64,000 bases of DNA from an uncultured Pseudomonas sp. (GTDB lineage: Bacteria > Pseudomonadota > Gammaproteobacteria > Pseudomonadales > Pseudomonadaceae), in assembly GCA_943912755.1 (NCBI GenBank), contig CALTWF010000009.1, forward strand, positions 29,341-93,340, in the 5' to 3' direction. The first letter of the stretch is position 1; the number at the start of each line of letters is the position of its first letter. Both the position numbers and the translations under genes were made by a program. A model generated the notes under the pieces. That model saw only the letters and a list, made by a program, of their open reading frames with translations, searched no databases and had not been told where the DNA came from. Positions 16,743-25,118 of this stretch are shown piece after piece.

Positions 16743-16809
16743 CTGGCGGGCAGGAAGGCGAGCGCTCAGGATGCCGGGTTTCTTTTCCCGGTTATCAAGG
16801 AAGCGCTTC

Positions 16810-17955
16810 ATGAGGGCATTCAAGGCCTATCTAAAACGTCATGGACATGGTCCGTTTCGGTTCGGCGAAGGACGTATCAGTGGTTACATTTCAGCGGCCC
16901 TGGGCCTGCTCAGCCTGCTGGCGGTGTTGTGTTTCCTGTTTCCCCAGTGGCTGACCTTCGCCGAATTCCGTGTGCTCTACAGCGAGCAGTTCGCCCGTAC
17001 CTTGCTGCTGGTTGGATTGGTGCTGGCATTCAGCCTGGGCACCCTCAACATTCTGCTCAACGGATCCCGGCGGCTAGGCCTCACCGGAATCATCTCGGCA
17101 GGGCTGGCGGTCTGTCTCGGCGGCACCAATATTCAAAGCGACACGATCGGCCAGACGCCTTATTCCCTGGGTCTGGACTGGTTCATTCTGGCACTGCTGG
17201 TCTCGGCACTGGTGTTCATCCCGCTGGAGCGGCTGTTTGCCAAGGATCCCGAGCAGCACATCCTGCGCCCGCACTGGCGCACCGACCTTGGCTACTACTT
17301 CGTCAGCCACCTGCTGGTGCAGTTCATCCTGATCTTCATCACGGCATCCGCTAGCTGGCTGGCGAGCTGGGTGCCGGCGCATGGGTTGAAGGACTGGGTA
17401 CAGGAGCTACCGCTATGGGCGCAGTTCTTCCTTGCGGTGCTGGTTGCCGACCTCGGTCAGTACTGGCTGCACCGGCTGTACCACGTCGTGCCTTGGCTAT
17501 GGCGTTTTCACGCAGTACACCACTCCAGTACGGCGATGGATTGGCTGGCCGGTTCGCGGGTGCATTTTGGTGAAATCCTGCTGACACGCACCGGTGTCAT
17601 GGCGCCATTGATGCTGTTGGGCTTCAGTGCCGAGGCGATGAATGCCTATGTGATCCTGGTGGGTGTGCAGGCCGTGCTTGCCCACGCCAACCTGCGGGTC
17701 AGGGCGGGCTGGCTGGAGTATCTGGTCGTACTGCCGCGCTATCACCATTGGCACCATGCCCGGCACAAGGACTACATCTACAAGAATTACGCCATCCATT
17801 TGCCGCTGGTGGACATGCTGTTCGGCACCTTCAAACTGCCCTCGAAGGTATGGCCCGAACGCTACGGGGTTTTTGGCAACCCGTTGCCTGAAGGCATTCT
17901 TCGCCAGCATCTCTATCCACTGCGCAAGCCCCCGGTGAAAAACACCACCCAGTGA
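16810..17955 (+). CDS. Sterol desaturase/fatty acid hydroxylase superfamily membrane protein
   Basis: 381 residues from ATG 16810 (GGAAG nine bases before it); an alternative ATG 39 bases upstream has a poorly spaced RBS. Six or so membrane helices. The three histidine clusters of the di-iron family are present: WLHRLYH, HAVHHSS and HHWHHARH, in the C-terminal half. Members hydroxylate or desaturate lipids, alkylglycerols, sterol-like or carotenoid substrates; the bacterial substrate here is not known. Divergent from copA with a shared 150-base gap, so copper control is possible but unproven. Confidence 0.85.
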   Translation: MRAFKAYLKRHGHGPFRFGEGRISGYISAALGLLSLLAVLCFLFPQWLTFAEFRVLYSEQFARTLLLVGLVLAFSLGTLNILLNGSRRLGLTGIISAGLAVCLGGTNIQSDTIGQTPYSLGLDWFILALLVSALVFIPLERLFAKDPEQHILRPHWRTDLGYYFVSHLLVQFILIFITASASWLASWVPAHGLKDWVQELPLWAQFFLAVLVADLGQYWLHRLYHVVPWLWRFHAVHHSSTAMDWLAGSRVHFGEILLTRTGVMAPLMLLGFSAEAMNAYVILVGVQAVLAHANLRVRAGWLEYLVVLPRYHHWHHARHKDYIYKNYAIHLPLVDMLFGTFKLPSKVWPERYGVFGNPLPEGILRQHLYPLRKPPVKNTTQ

Positions 17956-18027
17956 TAAGGTCAGGCGCCTTTGCCTCGATACCGGACTGCGCTAGCCTTG
18001 CGCGGTTGAACGCCAGTCGGGGGCATC

Positions 18028-18774
18028 ATGGACAAGGTCATCATCATTACCGGAGGCAGTCGCGGCATAGGGGCCGCTACTGCGCTGCTGGCCGCGCGCC
18101 AGGGCTATCGGGTCTGTATCAATTACCACGCCGACGACGAGTCGGCCCAGCGGGTGCTGGCCCAGGTGCGCGAGCTGGGCGCCGAGGCCATTGCGGTGCG
18201 CGCCGACGCCAGTGTCGAGGACGAGGTGATCAGCCTGTTCCAGCGGGTTGATCACGAACTGGGGCGGGTCACTGCGCTGGTCAACAATGCCGGGACCATC
18301 GGCCAGCAAAGCCGGGTCGACGAGATGTCGGAATTCCGCCTGCTCAAGGTGATGAAGACCAATGTGGTCGGGCCGATGTTGTGTGCCAAGCATGCGCTGG
18401 CGCGGATGTCGACGCGCCATGGTGGCCAGGGTGGGGCGATCGTCAATGTCTCCTCGGTGGCGGCGCGTCTCGGCTCGCCCAACGAGTACGTCGACTACGC
18501 CGCCTCCAAGGGCGCCCTGGACACCTTCACCCTCGGCCTGGCCAAGGAAGTGGCGGGCGAGGGCGTGCGGGTCAACGGGGTGCGGCCGGGGTACATCTTC
18601 ACCGGCTTCCACGCCCTGAGCGGTGACCCGGACCGGGTGCGCAAGCTGGAGCCGGGGATTCCCATGGGCCGCGGCGGGCAGGCCGGGGAGGTGGCCGAGG
18701 CGATCATCTGGCTGCTGTCGGACAAGGCGTCCTATTCGACCGGGAGCTTTATCGATCTGGGTGGCGGCAGGTAG
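18028..18774 (+). CDS. SDR-family NAD(P)-dependent oxidoreductase
   Basis: 248 residues, classical short-chain dehydrogenase. Nucleotide-binding TGGSRGIG at residues 8-15, NNAG at 86-89, catalytic Ser143 in NVSSVAA, Tyr157 and Lys161 in YAASK, and the PG motif NGVRPGYIFT. Resembles YgfF/glucose-1-dehydrogenase-like SDRs. Substrate unknown. Stands alone between the desaturase-like gene and a repeat-rich gap. Confidence 0.88.
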   Translation: MDKVIIITGGSRGIGAATALLAARQGYRVCINYHADDESAQRVLAQVRELGAEAIAVRADASVEDEVISLFQRVDHELGRVTALVNNAGTIGQQSRVDEMSEFRLLKVMKTNVVGPMLCAKHALARMSTRHGGQGGAIVNVSSVAARLGSPNEYVDYAASKGALDTFTLGLAKEVAGEGVRVNGVRPGYIFTGFHALSGDPDRVRKLEPGIPMGRGGQAGEVAEAIIWLLSDKASYSTGSFIDLGGGR

Positions 18775-18820
18775 GCGCGTGGCTTGCCCGCGAAGGCATG
18801 TCTTTTGAAGTCGACGCGGT

Positions 18821-19018
18821 CGGTGTGGGAGCGGATTCATCCGCGAAGGGCTGCACAGCAGCCCCAAGACCATCCAGCACGAGTGACCTGCCTTGACCCG
18901 ACATCTCATTCTGGCTCTGGAGCTGTTGAATGTTGGAGCGCGGTCCCGCAGAGAGAACGCGCTGAATGGATTTAGGGCTGCTGCGCAGCCCATCGCGGAT
19001 GAATCCGCTCCCACACCG
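18821..19018. repeat. Long inverted repeat, about 55-base arms around an 80-base centre
   Basis: Left arm at 18821-18878 begins CGGTGTGGGAGCGGATTCAT and continues CCGCGAAGGGCTGC; the right arm at 18961-19018 is its reverse complement with roughly 90 percent identity. The arms contain a P. putida-type REP core (GGGAGCGGATTCATCCGCGA) different from the GCTGGCAAGCC type common in the rest of the window. The centre (18879-18960) shows no recognised feature. Confidence 0.75.
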
Positions 19019-19036
19019 ATGGCATCGTCTGCGAAA

Positions 19037-19067
19037 GATGTGTAGATACCCATGCAGCGATGAGGCC
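19037..19067. repeat. Single arm of the TGTGTAGATACCC repeat
   Basis: GATGTGTAGATACCCATGCA followed by GCGATGAGGCC, nearly identical to the right arm of the repeat at 11555-11585. Confidence 0.65.
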
Positions 19068-19097
19068 TTGAGTATCACCACAAGAGGGTGTTCATCC

Positions 19098-21161
19098 TCA
19101 CCCCTTCAACATCGACTCCACCCGCTCCACCAGCCCCTGCAGGCTGAACGGCTTGGTCATCACGCTCATCCCCGGCGCCAGTTGCCCGTCGCTCAAGGCC
19201 GCGCTTTCGTCGTAGCCGGTGATGAACAGCACCGGCAACTGCGGATGGACCTTGCGCAGGGTCAGCGCCAGTTGCCGGCCGCTGAGGCCGCCGGGCAGGC
19301 CGATATCGCTGATCAGCAGGTCCGGCGGCGGGCCATTCTCCAGGGCCGGCAAGGCCAGTACCGCGCTTTCGTAGATGTCGATGTGGTACCCCGATTCTTC
19401 CAGTACCTCGCAGATCAGCATGCCCAGGGTCTGTTGGTCTTCCACCAGGACGATGCGCACGCCGCTGTCCGCCGCTGCGTGCAGGCTGCTGCCGGGTGAA
19501 GCCTGGTGTGCGAGCGGCGCCTGCCGGTGCCGCGGCAGGTAGAGTTCGATGCGGGTGCCCTGGCCCGGTGCGGTGATGATGCGCAGTTGCCCGCCGGACT
19601 GGCGGACGAAGCCGTAGGCCATGGACAGGCCAAGCCCGGTGCCCTGGCCCAGGGGCTTGGTGGTGAAGAACGGGTCGATGGCCCGCGCGGCGACGTCGGC
19701 CGACATGCCCAGGCCGTTGTCGGCAACGCTCAGGCGCAGGTAGGGCCCGGCGCCGAGGTCGAGCGGGCGGCCGCGTTCTTCGTCGAGTTCGAGGTTGTCG
19801 ATGGCGATCTCGATCAGCCCGCCCTGGGGCAGGGCATCGCGGGCATTGATGCACAGGTTGAGCAGGGCGCTTTCCAGTTGCGGCGGGTCGATGAAGGTCG
19901 GCCACGGTTCGTCGGCGAAGCGGCTGTGTACCTCGATGGCCGGGCCGACGCTGCGCCGGATCAGTTCCTCCATCCCGCGCAGCAGCGCGCCGACATCGGT
20001 TGCCTGGGGTTGCAGGGTCTGCTGCCGGGAGAACGCCAGCAGGCGGTGGACCAGCGAGGCGGCGCGCTGGGCCGAGTTGCTCGACGCGTCCAGCAGCGGC
20101 ACCAGCTCGGCGTAGCGCTGCTGGTGCAGACGCTGGCGCATCAGTTCGTGGGCACCGAGGATGCCGCCCAGCAGGTTGTTGAAGTCATGGGCGATGCCGC
20201 CGCTGAGCTGGCCCACGGCTTCCATTTTCTGCGCCTGGCGCAGGGCCTGCTCGGTGCGCAGCAAACGCTGCTGCTCCTCGACCCGGGCGCTGATGTCGTA
20301 GGCGAACAGGTAGGCCGCGCGCAGTTCGCCATCGTCGCCGTGCAGCGAGTTGAAGCGCAGTTCGTAATGGCGCTTGCGCTCACCGGCACCGAACTCGCCG
20401 GTTTCGATAAACACCTCGCCCGCCAGTGCCCGCCGCCACAGTTCCAGCGCGCGGCTGCAGTCGTCGGGGAAGCGACGCAGGCTGTGTTCGACCTGCTCGC
20501 CGATGACCGGCACCGCGTCGTAGAGGTAGTGAAAGTCCCTCAGCGACTGCTGGTTGAGCGCCATCCAGCGCAGATCGGGGCCGACCACCTGGACGCAGGC
20601 GACGCTGCTGTCCACCAGCCGGGCCAGCAGCTGGCGCTCGTCCAGCGCATCGAGTACCCGCTGTTCGAGCTGTTCGTTGAGTTGCTGCAAGGCCACTTCG
20701 GCGCGGCGCCGCTCGGTGACGTCCTTGAACAGCACGGCCACCTGCTTGCGTTCGGCCGGCTCGATGCGAAAGGTGGTTACCGATAGCACCCGGCCGGTGG
20801 CCACCAGTTCCTGTTCGAACTGCAACGGCTCGCCGGTGCGCAGTACCGCGCCATAGCGCGCGACCCAGTCGTCGGCCTCGGCGGGGACCATTTCCCGCAG
20901 CTTCTGCCCGACCACATTGGGGATGCCGGCATGGCGGGCGTAGGCGGCGTTGGCCAGCACATGGACGTAGTCGCTCAGCGGGCCATGGGGGCCATCGAAG
21001 AATTCGATGACACAGAAGCCTTCGTCCATGGTGTCGAAGAGAAAGCGGTAGAAGTCCTCGTCCAGCGTCCGTTGCCGGGCCTGCTGGCGTTCGAGGACGG
21101 CATTGCGTTGTTGCAGTTCCTGGAGTTGCAGGCGCAGTGAAGCAAGTTCGCTGGAAGACAT
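19098..21161 (-). CDS. Cytoplasmic hybrid sensor histidine kinase with PAS domains and receiver
   Basis: 687 residues; start chosen at ATG 21161, where a coiled coil (SLRLQLQELQQRNAVLERQ) begins. Order: coiled coil 1-35; PAS 38-150; second PAS-like domain 175-295; HisKA with H-box GGIAHDFNNLLGG, His325; HATPase with Asn439 (NLCINARDAL), DNGLGM 481-486 and GTGLGLSM 508-515; receiver domain 568-685 with phospho-acceptor Asp619 and Lys670. No transmembrane segments, so it senses a cytoplasmic or membrane-permeable signal. There is no HPt domain, so the output partner is unknown. The frame remains open for 2 kb upstream through neighbouring genes, but only because of high GC. No strong ribosome binding site. 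Confidence 0.87.
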   Translation of the reverse strand: MSSSELASLRLQLQELQQRNAVLERQQARQRTLDEDFYRFLFDTMDEGFCVIEFFDGPHGPLSDYVHVLANAAYARHAGIPNVVGQKLREMVPAEADDWVARYGAVLRTGEPLQFEQELVATGRVLSVTTFRIEPAERKQVAVLFKDVTERRRAEVALQQLNEQLEQRVLDALDERQLLARLVDSSVACVQVVGPDLRWMALNQQSLRDFHYLYDAVPVIGEQVEHSLRRFPDDCSRALELWRRALAGEVFIETGEFGAGERKRHYELRFNSLHGDDGELRAAYLFAYDISARVEEQQRLLRTEQALRQAQKMEAVGQLSGGIAHDFNNLLGGILGAHELMRQRLHQQRYAELVPLLDASSNSAQRAASLVHRLLAFSRQQTLQPQATDVGALLRGMEELIRRSVGPAIEVHSRFADEPWPTFIDPPQLESALLNLCINARDALPQGGLIEIAIDNLELDEERGRPLDLGAGPYLRLSVADNGLGMSADVAARAIDPFFTTKPLGQGTGLGLSMAYGFVRQSGGQLRIITAPGQGTRIELYLPRHRQAPLAHQASPGSSLHAAADSGVRIVLVEDQQTLGMLICEVLEESGYHIDIYESAVLALPALENGPPPDLLISDIGLPGGLSGRQLALTLRKVHPQLPVLFITGYDESAALSDGQLAPGMSVMTKPFSLQGLVERVESMLKG

Positions 21162-21217
21162 GGACGGGTCCGGGCGCAGGCCAATTTCGCCACTGTAGAC
21201 TGCCGGTCGTCCGGCGG

Positions 21218-22630
21218 CTAGAACGAACGTACGATCCGTCCGAGTGTTTCCATGGCTTTTTCCGATTGCTCGGTCCACGGGCTGCCGTAATTCAAACGGA
21301 TGCAATGGCGGAAGCGCCGGGTCGGCGAGAAGATTGGCCCCGGGGCGATGCTGATGCCCTGGGCCAGGGCCATCTGGAACAGCTTCAGCGAGTCCATGTT
21401 TTCCGGCAGTTCCAGCCAGAGGAAGTAGCCGCCGGACGGGTGGCTGACCCGCACCGAGGCCGGGAAGTGCCGGGCGATGGCGGCGAGCATGGCGTTCTTC
21501 TGTTCTTCCAGGGCGTAGCGCAGGCGGCGCAGATGGCGGTCGTAGCCGCCGTGCTGGAGGTAATCGGCGATGGCCGCCTGGGCCGGCATCGAGGCGCACA
21601 GCGAGGTCATCAACTTGAGTCGCTCGATCTTCTGCGCAAAGCGCCCGGCGGCCACCCAGCCGATGCGATAACCCGGCGCCAGGCTCTTGGAGAACGAACT
21701 GCAATGCATCACCAGGCCCTCGGTATCGAAGGCCTTGGCCGGCTTCGGTGCCTGCTGGGCGTAGTACAGCTCGGCGTAGACATCGTCCTCGATCAGCGGC
21801 ACCTGGTGCTGGCGCAGCAGGGCCACCAGCGCCTGCTTCTTTTCCTCCGGCACGCTGGCGCCCACCGGGTTCTGGAAGTTGGTCATGCACCACACCGCCT
21901 TGACCGGATGGCGCTCCAGGGTCTGGGCCAACACACCCAGGTCGATACCCTCGCGCGGGTGCACGGGAATCTCCACGGCCTTGAGCTTGAGCCGCTCCAG
22001 CACCTGCAGGCAGGCATAGAAGGCCGGCGCCTCGATCGCCACCAGGTCGCCCGGCTCGGTGACCGCCTGCAGGCACAGGTTCAGGGCCTCCAGCGCGCCA
22101 TTGGTGATCAGCAGTTCCTCCATCGGCAGCATCAACCCGCCGACCATGTAGCGCAGGGCGATCTGCCGGCGCAGTTGCGGATTGCCCGGCGACAGGTCGG
22201 TGACCACCATGCGCGGGTCCATGTCGCGAGTCGCGCTGGCCAGGGAGCGGGCCAGGCGTTGCAACGGGAATAGCGTCGGGCTGGGGAAGGCCGAGCCGAA
22301 CGGCACGGTGTGCGGATCCTTGATCGACTCGAGGATGGAAAACACCAGTTCGCTGACATCCACCTCGGTGGACTCGCTGGCCGGCTCGCCGATGCGCGGT
22401 TCGCTGAACGGCTTCGGCGCATGGGCGTTGACGAAGTACCCCGAACGCGGCCGCGCGCGGATCAGCCCGCGCCGCTCCAGCAGGTAATAGGCCTGGAACA
22501 CCGTGGACGGGCTGACCCCGTGGGTCTGGCTGGCATAGCGCACCGACGGCACCCGCTGGCCGGGGCCGAGCACCCCGGTGTAGATCAGTTCGGCAATGTC
22601 GTCGGCGAATTTCTCGTAGCGTTTCATCAT
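21218..22630 (-). CDS. MocR-type regulator: GntR HTH fused to PLP-dependent aminotransferase fold
   Basis: 470 residues. N-terminal GntR winged HTH (GPGQRVPSVRYASQTHGVSP, STVFQAYYLLERRGLI) at residues 20-65, then a class I aminotransferase fold with NPQLRRQIALRYM, the ITNGALEALNLCL segment, NFQNPVGASV near 250 and the PLP-binding lysine Lys315 in SSFSKSLAPG. MocR proteins use PLP as a sensor to control vitamin B6, amino acid or polyamine genes. No obvious target (pdx, gab, tau genes) is nearby. Next to the hybrid kinase (56-base gap) and 36 bases downstream of ccoG, all on the minus strand. Confidence 0.9.
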   Translation of the reverse strand: MMKRYEKFADDIAELIYTGVLGPGQRVPSVRYASQTHGVSPSTVFQAYYLLERRGLIRARPRSGYFVNAHAPKPFSEPRIGEPASESTEVDVSELVFSILESIKDPHTVPFGSAFPSPTLFPLQRLARSLASATRDMDPRMVVTDLSPGNPQLRRQIALRYMVGGLMLPMEELLITNGALEALNLCLQAVTEPGDLVAIEAPAFYACLQVLERLKLKAVEIPVHPREGIDLGVLAQTLERHPVKAVWCMTNFQNPVGASVPEEKKQALVALLRQHQVPLIEDDVYAELYYAQQAPKPAKAFDTEGLVMHCSSFSKSLAPGYRIGWVAAGRFAQKIERLKLMTSLCASMPAQAAIADYLQHGGYDRHLRRLRYALEEQKNAMLAAIARHFPASVRVSHPSGGYFLWLELPENMDSLKLFQMALAQGISIAPGPIFSPTRRFRHCIRLNYGSPWTEQSEKAMETLGRIVRSF

Positions 22631-22666
22631 GGCTCTGCTGGTTCGAAGTGCACGCAGTGTAGGGGA

Positions 22667-24076
22667 TCAGCGGTTCAGCGGGGCAACGAAGCGGCTGCGG
22701 GCGACGGCGCGGATCGCCGGTTCGTCGCTGTCTACCAGTTCGAAGTCGAGTTCCTCGGAACTGCTGGTGGCGCGTTCGCCGAGCATCGCCACCGACACCG
22801 GCAGCTCGGCCATTTCCCCGGCCGGGATGCTGAAGCGGGTCTGGCCATGCAGCTCGAAGCCCTCGGCATTCAGCAGGCGCAGCTGGTAACTCTGGGTCGA
22901 CTGGGTCTTGTTGATGACCTTGAGCACGTAGATGTTCTCGATCTGGCCCTTGGCGTTCTCGCGGAACAGGCCGCGGTCCTTGATCACATCCATCGACAGC
23001 ATCGGCCGCTGGTGCAGGGCCACGGCCAGGGCGCCGATCATCACCACCAGCACGGTCACGTAGCCCAGCAGGCGCGGGCGCAGCCAGTGGGTGCGGCCGC
23101 CTTGCAGGCTGTGTTCGGACTTGTAGCCGATCAGCCCGCGTGGGTAGTTCATCTTGTCCATGATGCTGTCGCAGGCGTCGATGCAGGCCGCGCAGCCGAT
23201 GCATTCCATTTGCAGGCCATCGCGGATGTCAATGCCGGTGGGGCACACCTGTACGCACATGGTGCAGTCGATGCAGTCGCCGAGGCCGGCCGCCTTGTAG
23301 TCCTGGTCCTTCTTGCGCGCGCCACGGTTCTCGCCGCGCCGCGGGTCATAGGCCACGGCCAGGGTGTCCTTGTCGAACATCACGCTTTGGAAGCGCGCGT
23401 AGGGGCACATGTGCATGCACACCGCCTCGCGCATCCAGCCGGCGTTGATATAGGTGGCACCGGTGAAGAACAGGATCCAGAACAGGCTGACGCCGCCGGC
23501 CTGCAGGGTGAACAGTTCCTCGGCCAACGGGCGGATCGGCGTGAAGTAGCCGACGAAGGTCAGCCCGGTGAGCACGCTGATGGCCAGCCACAGCGTGTGC
23601 TTGAGGGCGCGGCGGGCCAGCTTGTTCGGGCCCCAGGCGGCCTTGTCCAGTTTCATGCGCTGGTTGCGGTCGCCCTCGGTGACCTTTTCGCACCACATGA
23701 ACAGCCAGGTCCAGGTGCTCTGCGGGCAGGTGTAGCCGCACCACACCCGTCCGGCGAACACGGTGATGGCGAACAGGCCGAAGGCGCAGATGATCAGCAG
23801 CGCCGACAGCAGGATGAAGTCCTGCGGCCAGAAGGTCGCGCCGAAGATATGGAACTTGCTTTCCGCCAGGTCCCAGAGCACTGCCTGGCGGCCGCCCCAG
23901 TTCAGCCAGGCGGTGGCGAAGAACAGCAGGAAAAGAAAGCCCGCACCGCCCAGGCGCAGGTTGCGGTACAGGCCGGTGAAACTGCGGGTATGGATGTGTC
24001 CGTCGCTGCTGGCGGCCTTCTTCTTGTGGGAAGGCTCGGCAACTTCAACGATCTGCACGGGAATATGTTCGCTCAT
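22667..24076 (-). CDS. ccoG: Cytochrome cbb3 oxidase assembly protein CcoG (FixG/RdxA family)
   Basis: 469 residues. About five membrane helices (LFLLFFATAWLNW, LLSALLIICAFGLFAI, SLFWILFFTGATYI). VWCGYTCPQ near residue 112 and MHMCPYARFQ near 223 are family marks. Two ferredoxin-type 4Fe-4S motifs: Cys268, 271, 274, 278 and Cys292, 295, 298, 302. A C-terminal Ig-like domain follows (about 370-465). CcoG proteins reduce Cu(II) during assembly of cbb3 oxidase. Normally ccoG lies next to ccoNOQP/ccoHIS; none of these genes is here, so this is an isolated copy. Start has no competing ATG. Confidence 0.92.
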   Translation of the reverse strand: MSEHIPVQIVEVAEPSHKKKAASSDGHIHTRSFTGLYRNLRLGGAGFLFLLFFATAWLNWGGRQAVLWDLAESKFHIFGATFWPQDFILLSALLIICAFGLFAITVFAGRVWCGYTCPQSTWTWLFMWCEKVTEGDRNQRMKLDKAAWGPNKLARRALKHTLWLAISVLTGLTFVGYFTPIRPLAEELFTLQAGGVSLFWILFFTGATYINAGWMREAVCMHMCPYARFQSVMFDKDTLAVAYDPRRGENRGARKKDQDYKAAGLGDCIDCTMCVQVCPTGIDIRDGLQMECIGCAACIDACDSIMDKMNYPRGLIGYKSEHSLQGGRTHWLRPRLLGYVTVLVVMIGALAVALHQRPMLSMDVIKDRGLFRENAKGQIENIYVLKVINKTQSTQSYQLRLLNAEGFELHGQTRFSIPAGEMAELPVSVAMLGERATSSSEELDFELVDSDEPAIRAVARSRFVAPLNR

Positions 24077-24197
24077 GGTTCGTCGCTCATCAGGCCTCGA
24101 TCAGGCCGGATCACTATGGCGAGCCATCTGTTTGCAGAACAGATTCAGGTATTCCGATAAAAACCGTATCAGATTGCCCTTTAAAGGCCTGCAGGCC

Positions 24198-24437
24198 TTA
24201 GATTATCGAGCCTGGAGCGCTGCTCTTCAGGTGTCTGCGACCATCCACCGCACCGGCCACGGTGAGCGCATCGGCCTCGGATTCGGTGATCGGCACGCGC
24301 TTGCCGGCCAGCTCGGCGACCGACATGCGCAGGTGCTCGTCGGTCAGCACCTGGACCTCGCTGGCGTCGCCTTCGACATTCAGGTCGTCGCCGATCAGGG
24401 TGCAGCGGCGGGTGGTTTCATCGATGCGGATGGGCAT
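24198..24437 (-). CDS. Small protein, DUF3203-like
   Basis: 79 residues, acidic, with GAGGAAACC before the ATG, a strong ribosome binding site. Sequence starts MPIRIDETTRRCTLIGDDLN and continues as a compact alternating pattern without membrane segment or Cys motif. It looks like the Pseudomonas DUF3203 family, of unknown function; that assignment is from memory and moderate. Divergent from the mgtC-like gene. Confidence 0.65.
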   Translation of the reverse strand: MPIRIDETTRRCTLIGDDLNVEGDASEVQVLTDEHLRMSVAELAGKRVPITESEADALTVAGAVDGRRHLKSSAPGSII

Positions 24438-24579
24438 GGTGGTTTCCTCGGTGCAGGGTGCTTATGAGGTGTGACCGCAATGTCATGGTGCTTGCCGCTT
24501 CGAACCGATCAGCGGTCGGATCGCACTTCGGCGAAGCGCTCGTTGTCCACCGCATAACTGCCCTGACAAGGAAATCGCC

Positions 24580-25113
24580 ATGGACGCCTGGTGGCATGAG
24601 GTGTGGCTGACACTGGTGGCGGAATTCGCCGACATCACCGATGCGAAGCAACTGACCCAGGTGTCGGTGCGCCTGCTTATGGCGGCGCTGCTCGGCGCCG
24701 TGCTCGGCTTCGAACGCGAGATGAAGGGCAAGGCCGCCGGGGTGCGCACCCACATGCTGGTGGCCATCGGCGCAGCGCTGTTTGTCCTGGTGCCGCGCAT
24801 GGCCGGGGCGGACGATGCGGCGCTGAGCCGGGTAGTGCAGGGGATCGTCGCCGGGATCGGCTTTCTCGGTGCCGGCACCATTCTCAAGGGGCACGACCTG
24901 GACGCTAGCCACGTCAAGGGCCTGACCACGGCTGCCGGCCTGTGGATGACCGCCGCCATTGGTGTTGCCGCGGGCATGGGCCGGGAGGCCACGGCGCTGC
25001 TCAGCACCTTGCTGGCGCTGGTGGTGTTCGCGGTGATGCCCTGGGTGGTGAACCTGTTCGAGGACGAGGAACACAGGAAGGCGGAGGAGAAGGAGAAAAA
25101 GCGCGGGGCCTGA
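24580..25113 (+). CDS. mgtC: MgtC/SapB family inner-membrane protein
   Basis: 177 residues with four to five membrane helices. Family motifs: VRLLMAALLGAVLGFEREMK, GVRTHMLVAIGAALFVLVP and GIGFLGAGTILK, with TTAAGLWMTAAIGVAAGMG. MgtC proteins are linked to growth at low magnesium, ATP/phosphate homeostasis and survival in macrophages. The C-terminal tail is short and charged (EDEEHRKAEEKEKK), without the ACT-like domain of longer members. Its position converging on crcY and mvaB matches the P. putida arrangement. RBS CAAGGA. Confidence 0.88.
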   Translation: MDAWWHEVWLTLVAEFADITDAKQLTQVSVRLLMAALLGAVLGFEREMKGKAAGVRTHMLVAIGAALFVLVPRMAGADDAALSRVVQGIVAGIGFLGAGTILKGHDLDASHVKGLTTAAGLWMTAAIGVAAGMGREATALLSTLLALVVFAVMPWVVNLFEDEEHRKAEEKEKKRGA

Positions 25114-25118
25114 ATGCA

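Larger units (their letters stand above)
18775..19097. other. Gene-free gap holding repeats
   Basis: No credible gene in this 320-base gap. It is mostly occupied by a long inverted repeat and one arm of the TGTGTAGATACCC repeat; open frames crossing it are low-quality translations of the repeat arms. Confidence 0.8.

Noticed and set aside
21162..23204. 2 kb upstream extension of the histidine kinase frame (1368 codons in total)
   Set aside because: The extension crosses the MocR and ccoG genes in another frame and gives Arg/Pro/Gly-rich sequence without domains; the kinase start is at 21161.
22310..24160. 616-codon plus-strand frame opposite ccoG and the MocR gene
   Set aside because: His/Gln/Ala/Gly-rich shadow without motifs; both minus-strand genes are certain.
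24077..24197. Possible ANR/FNR box upstream of ccoG
   Set aside because: No TTGAT-N4-ATCAA match; the nearest sequence, CTCGATCAGGCCGGATCAC, lacks both conserved half-sites in the right spacing.
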